Origin: an uncultured Alphaproteobacteria bacterium
GTDB taxonomy: Bacteria > Pseudomonadota > Alphaproteobacteria > Rs-D84
Reading direction: 5' to 3'
Length of the DNA: 64,000 nt
NCBI GenBank assembly: GCA_944392535.1
Contig: CALXWY010000001.1
Coordinates: 1 to 64,000 of the forward strand
Made by a program: the position numbers and the translations under genes. This document shows, piece after piece, positions 63,197 to 64,000 of this stretch (positions within the stretch are counted from its first letter, which is position 1; each line of letters begins with the position of its first letter). The notes under the pieces were generated by a model. The model worked only from the letters and a program-made list of their open reading frames with translations. It was not told the DNA's origin and searched no databases.

Positions 63197-64000
63197 TTAT
63201 AACTTCATTTTTTGTTGCATTTCAATCAATATCGGGGTTGAAATACCAATCTTTTTTGCACGGCGAATCAGCCCATTCATAGCAAAAATACCTTCTACGG
63301 TGCCGGCGGGCGGATTGCCATTCGCAATCGCCATGCCACCGGCAAAATTACGACTGGTTTCGGATGTAGCCGATAAATACAAATCCCCTATTCCGCACAA
63401 ATCCAAGAATGTACGCATTTTTGCACCAGTGGCCATTCCAATTTCCATAACTTCATTCCATGCACGTGTAAAAATCATTGCACGTTCGTTTTCACCGCCC
63501 GCAACAACAGAATTATATCCACATATCAGTGCAACTGCATTTTTCCCAACCCCACATATTTCTGCACCAATAATATCATCACTGGGGCTGATGAATAGTT
63601 TATTTAATATCTTGGTGCCATAATCTATGACACGTGATGACCCGGCCAGTGTGCTGCCCGTGGGGACACCACGTGCAACTTCGGCGGCAAATTGCGGTCC
63701 CGACAATACCCCAAAATCAGAAACAGACGGCATTTCTGCGCGTATAATTTCAGACATAAAATCACCAGTTGTGCTTTCCGCGCCCTTGGTACAGATGATA
63801 ATCGGTTGGTTATTATAAAATTCTTTTGCATTTTTTATCGTTGCACGAAAGAATGCCGCCGGTGTTACAACCAACCATGCATCACATTCCGCCAAATCAT
63901 GCATATCGCGCGTTACACGAATGTTTTCTGGCATCGTAACGCCATCAAAAATCTTGTATTCACCGTCATATGACCACAACACAACATTTGCCCCGCCACG
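63197..64000 (-). CDS. gpsA: NAD(P)-dependent glycerol-3-phosphate dehydrogenase (partial)
   Basis: The C-terminal part of the enzyme that makes sn-glycerol-3-phosphate for phospholipids; the N-terminus is cut off by the window end. The reading frame continues to 64000 (RGGANVVLWSYDGEY), where the Rossmann GxGxxG would follow. Conserved blocks are KGAESTTGDFMSEII, LSGPQFAAEVARGVPT and the catalytic GKNAVALICGYN lysine. The C-terminal glycine-rich CGIGDLYLSATSETSRN is typical. It ends at an intrinsic terminator, 121 nt downstream of the xseB promoter region. Confidence 0.93.
   Translation of the reverse strand, partial: RGGANVVLWSYDGEYKIFDGVTMPENIRVTRDMHDLAECDAWLVVTPAAFFRATIKNAKEFYNNQPIIICTKGAESTTGDFMSEIIRAEMPSVSDFGVLSGPQFAAEVARGVPTGSTLAGSSRVIDYGTKILNKLFISPSDDIIGAEICGVGKNAVALICGYNSVVAGGENERAMIFTRAWNEVMEIGMATGAKMRTFLDLCGIGDLYLSATSETSRNFAGGMAIANGNPPAGTVEGIFAMNGLIRRAKKIGISTPILIEMQQKMKL

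Noticed and set aside
1-64000. CRISPR arrays, insertion sequences or integrases.
   Set aside because: No regularly spaced repeats, transposase or recombinase domains were seen in either strand.

Overview
The window is a gene-dense stretch of a Gram-negative chromosome with few mobile traces. An alphaproteobacterial origin is the best reading. It carries an alpha-type RpoH, a DUF4167-like protein of the kind found in alphaproteobacteria, an LPS pathway (LpxD, FabZ, LptD, LptF), the skp-lpxD-fabZ order and a VirD4-type coupling protein. The sequence is moderately AT-rich and gene spacing is tight, with many 4-nt ATGA overlaps and shared bidirectional terminators. Several conserved operons are split, and the many secreted or surface proteins are poorly conserved, which suggests a small-genome, host-associated lineage. 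I cannot fix the genus.

Layout. 1-3.3 kb: gene-free repeat-bearing DNA, a secreted Cys-containing protein and an outer-membrane-like protein. 3.3-9.5 kb: a HAD phosphatase, then a marR-tolC-adaptor-RND efflux operon on the minus strand. 9.7-13.7 kb: tRNA-Gln, tRNA-Glu and a classical autotransporter behind a strongly structured leader. 13.9-17.5 kb: merR, gyrA, a 31-codon ORF and rpmH. 17.5-25.7 kb: an XRE regulator, a candidate small RNA with its own promoter and terminator, secreted Cys-rich proteins and an LRR/kinase-like protein. 25.7-34.8 kb: an RluA-family synthase, a zinc-ribbon membrane protein, three large prepilin-like proteins, a DUF4167-like protein, dnaX, a type IV prepilin and an OmpA-like lipoprotein. 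34.9-37.2 kb: skp-lpxD-fabZ. 37.2-43.9 kb: a TPR protein, rsuA/rluB, rsmE, a virD4-like gene, a porin and rpoH. 43.9-48.5 kb: a YfgM-like gene, bamB-like, a phage tail-fibre-like gene, a Yip1 gene and der. 48.5-52.5 kb: nusA-infB. 52.7-58.4 kb: lptF-lptD-surA-like-rlmN-TIM barrel. 58.4-64 kb: rpsO, truB, a hypothetical gene, mutS, xseB and gpsA (cut by the window end).

How the genes fit together. Envelope biogenesis dominates: LPS synthesis and transport (lpxD, lptF, lptD), outer-membrane protein assembly and chaperones (bamB-like, skp, surA-like, a YfgM-like TPR protein), fatty-acid synthesis (fabZ), heat-shock control (rpoH) and an efflux pump. Translation and RNA modification form the second theme (infB, nusA, der, truB, rsmE, rlmN, two other pseudouridine synthases, rpsO, rpmH). 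Replication and repair are represented by dnaX, gyrA, mutS and xseB.

The most unusual content is: a cluster of three long prepilin-like proteins with a separate prepilin; an RND pump whose proton-relay residues appear replaced, paired with a very short adaptor; an LRR/kinase-like protein; a candidate ncRNA at about 17.8-18.0 kb; a lone tail-fibre-like gene; and repeated promoter geometry implying leaderless mRNAs for at least seven genes.
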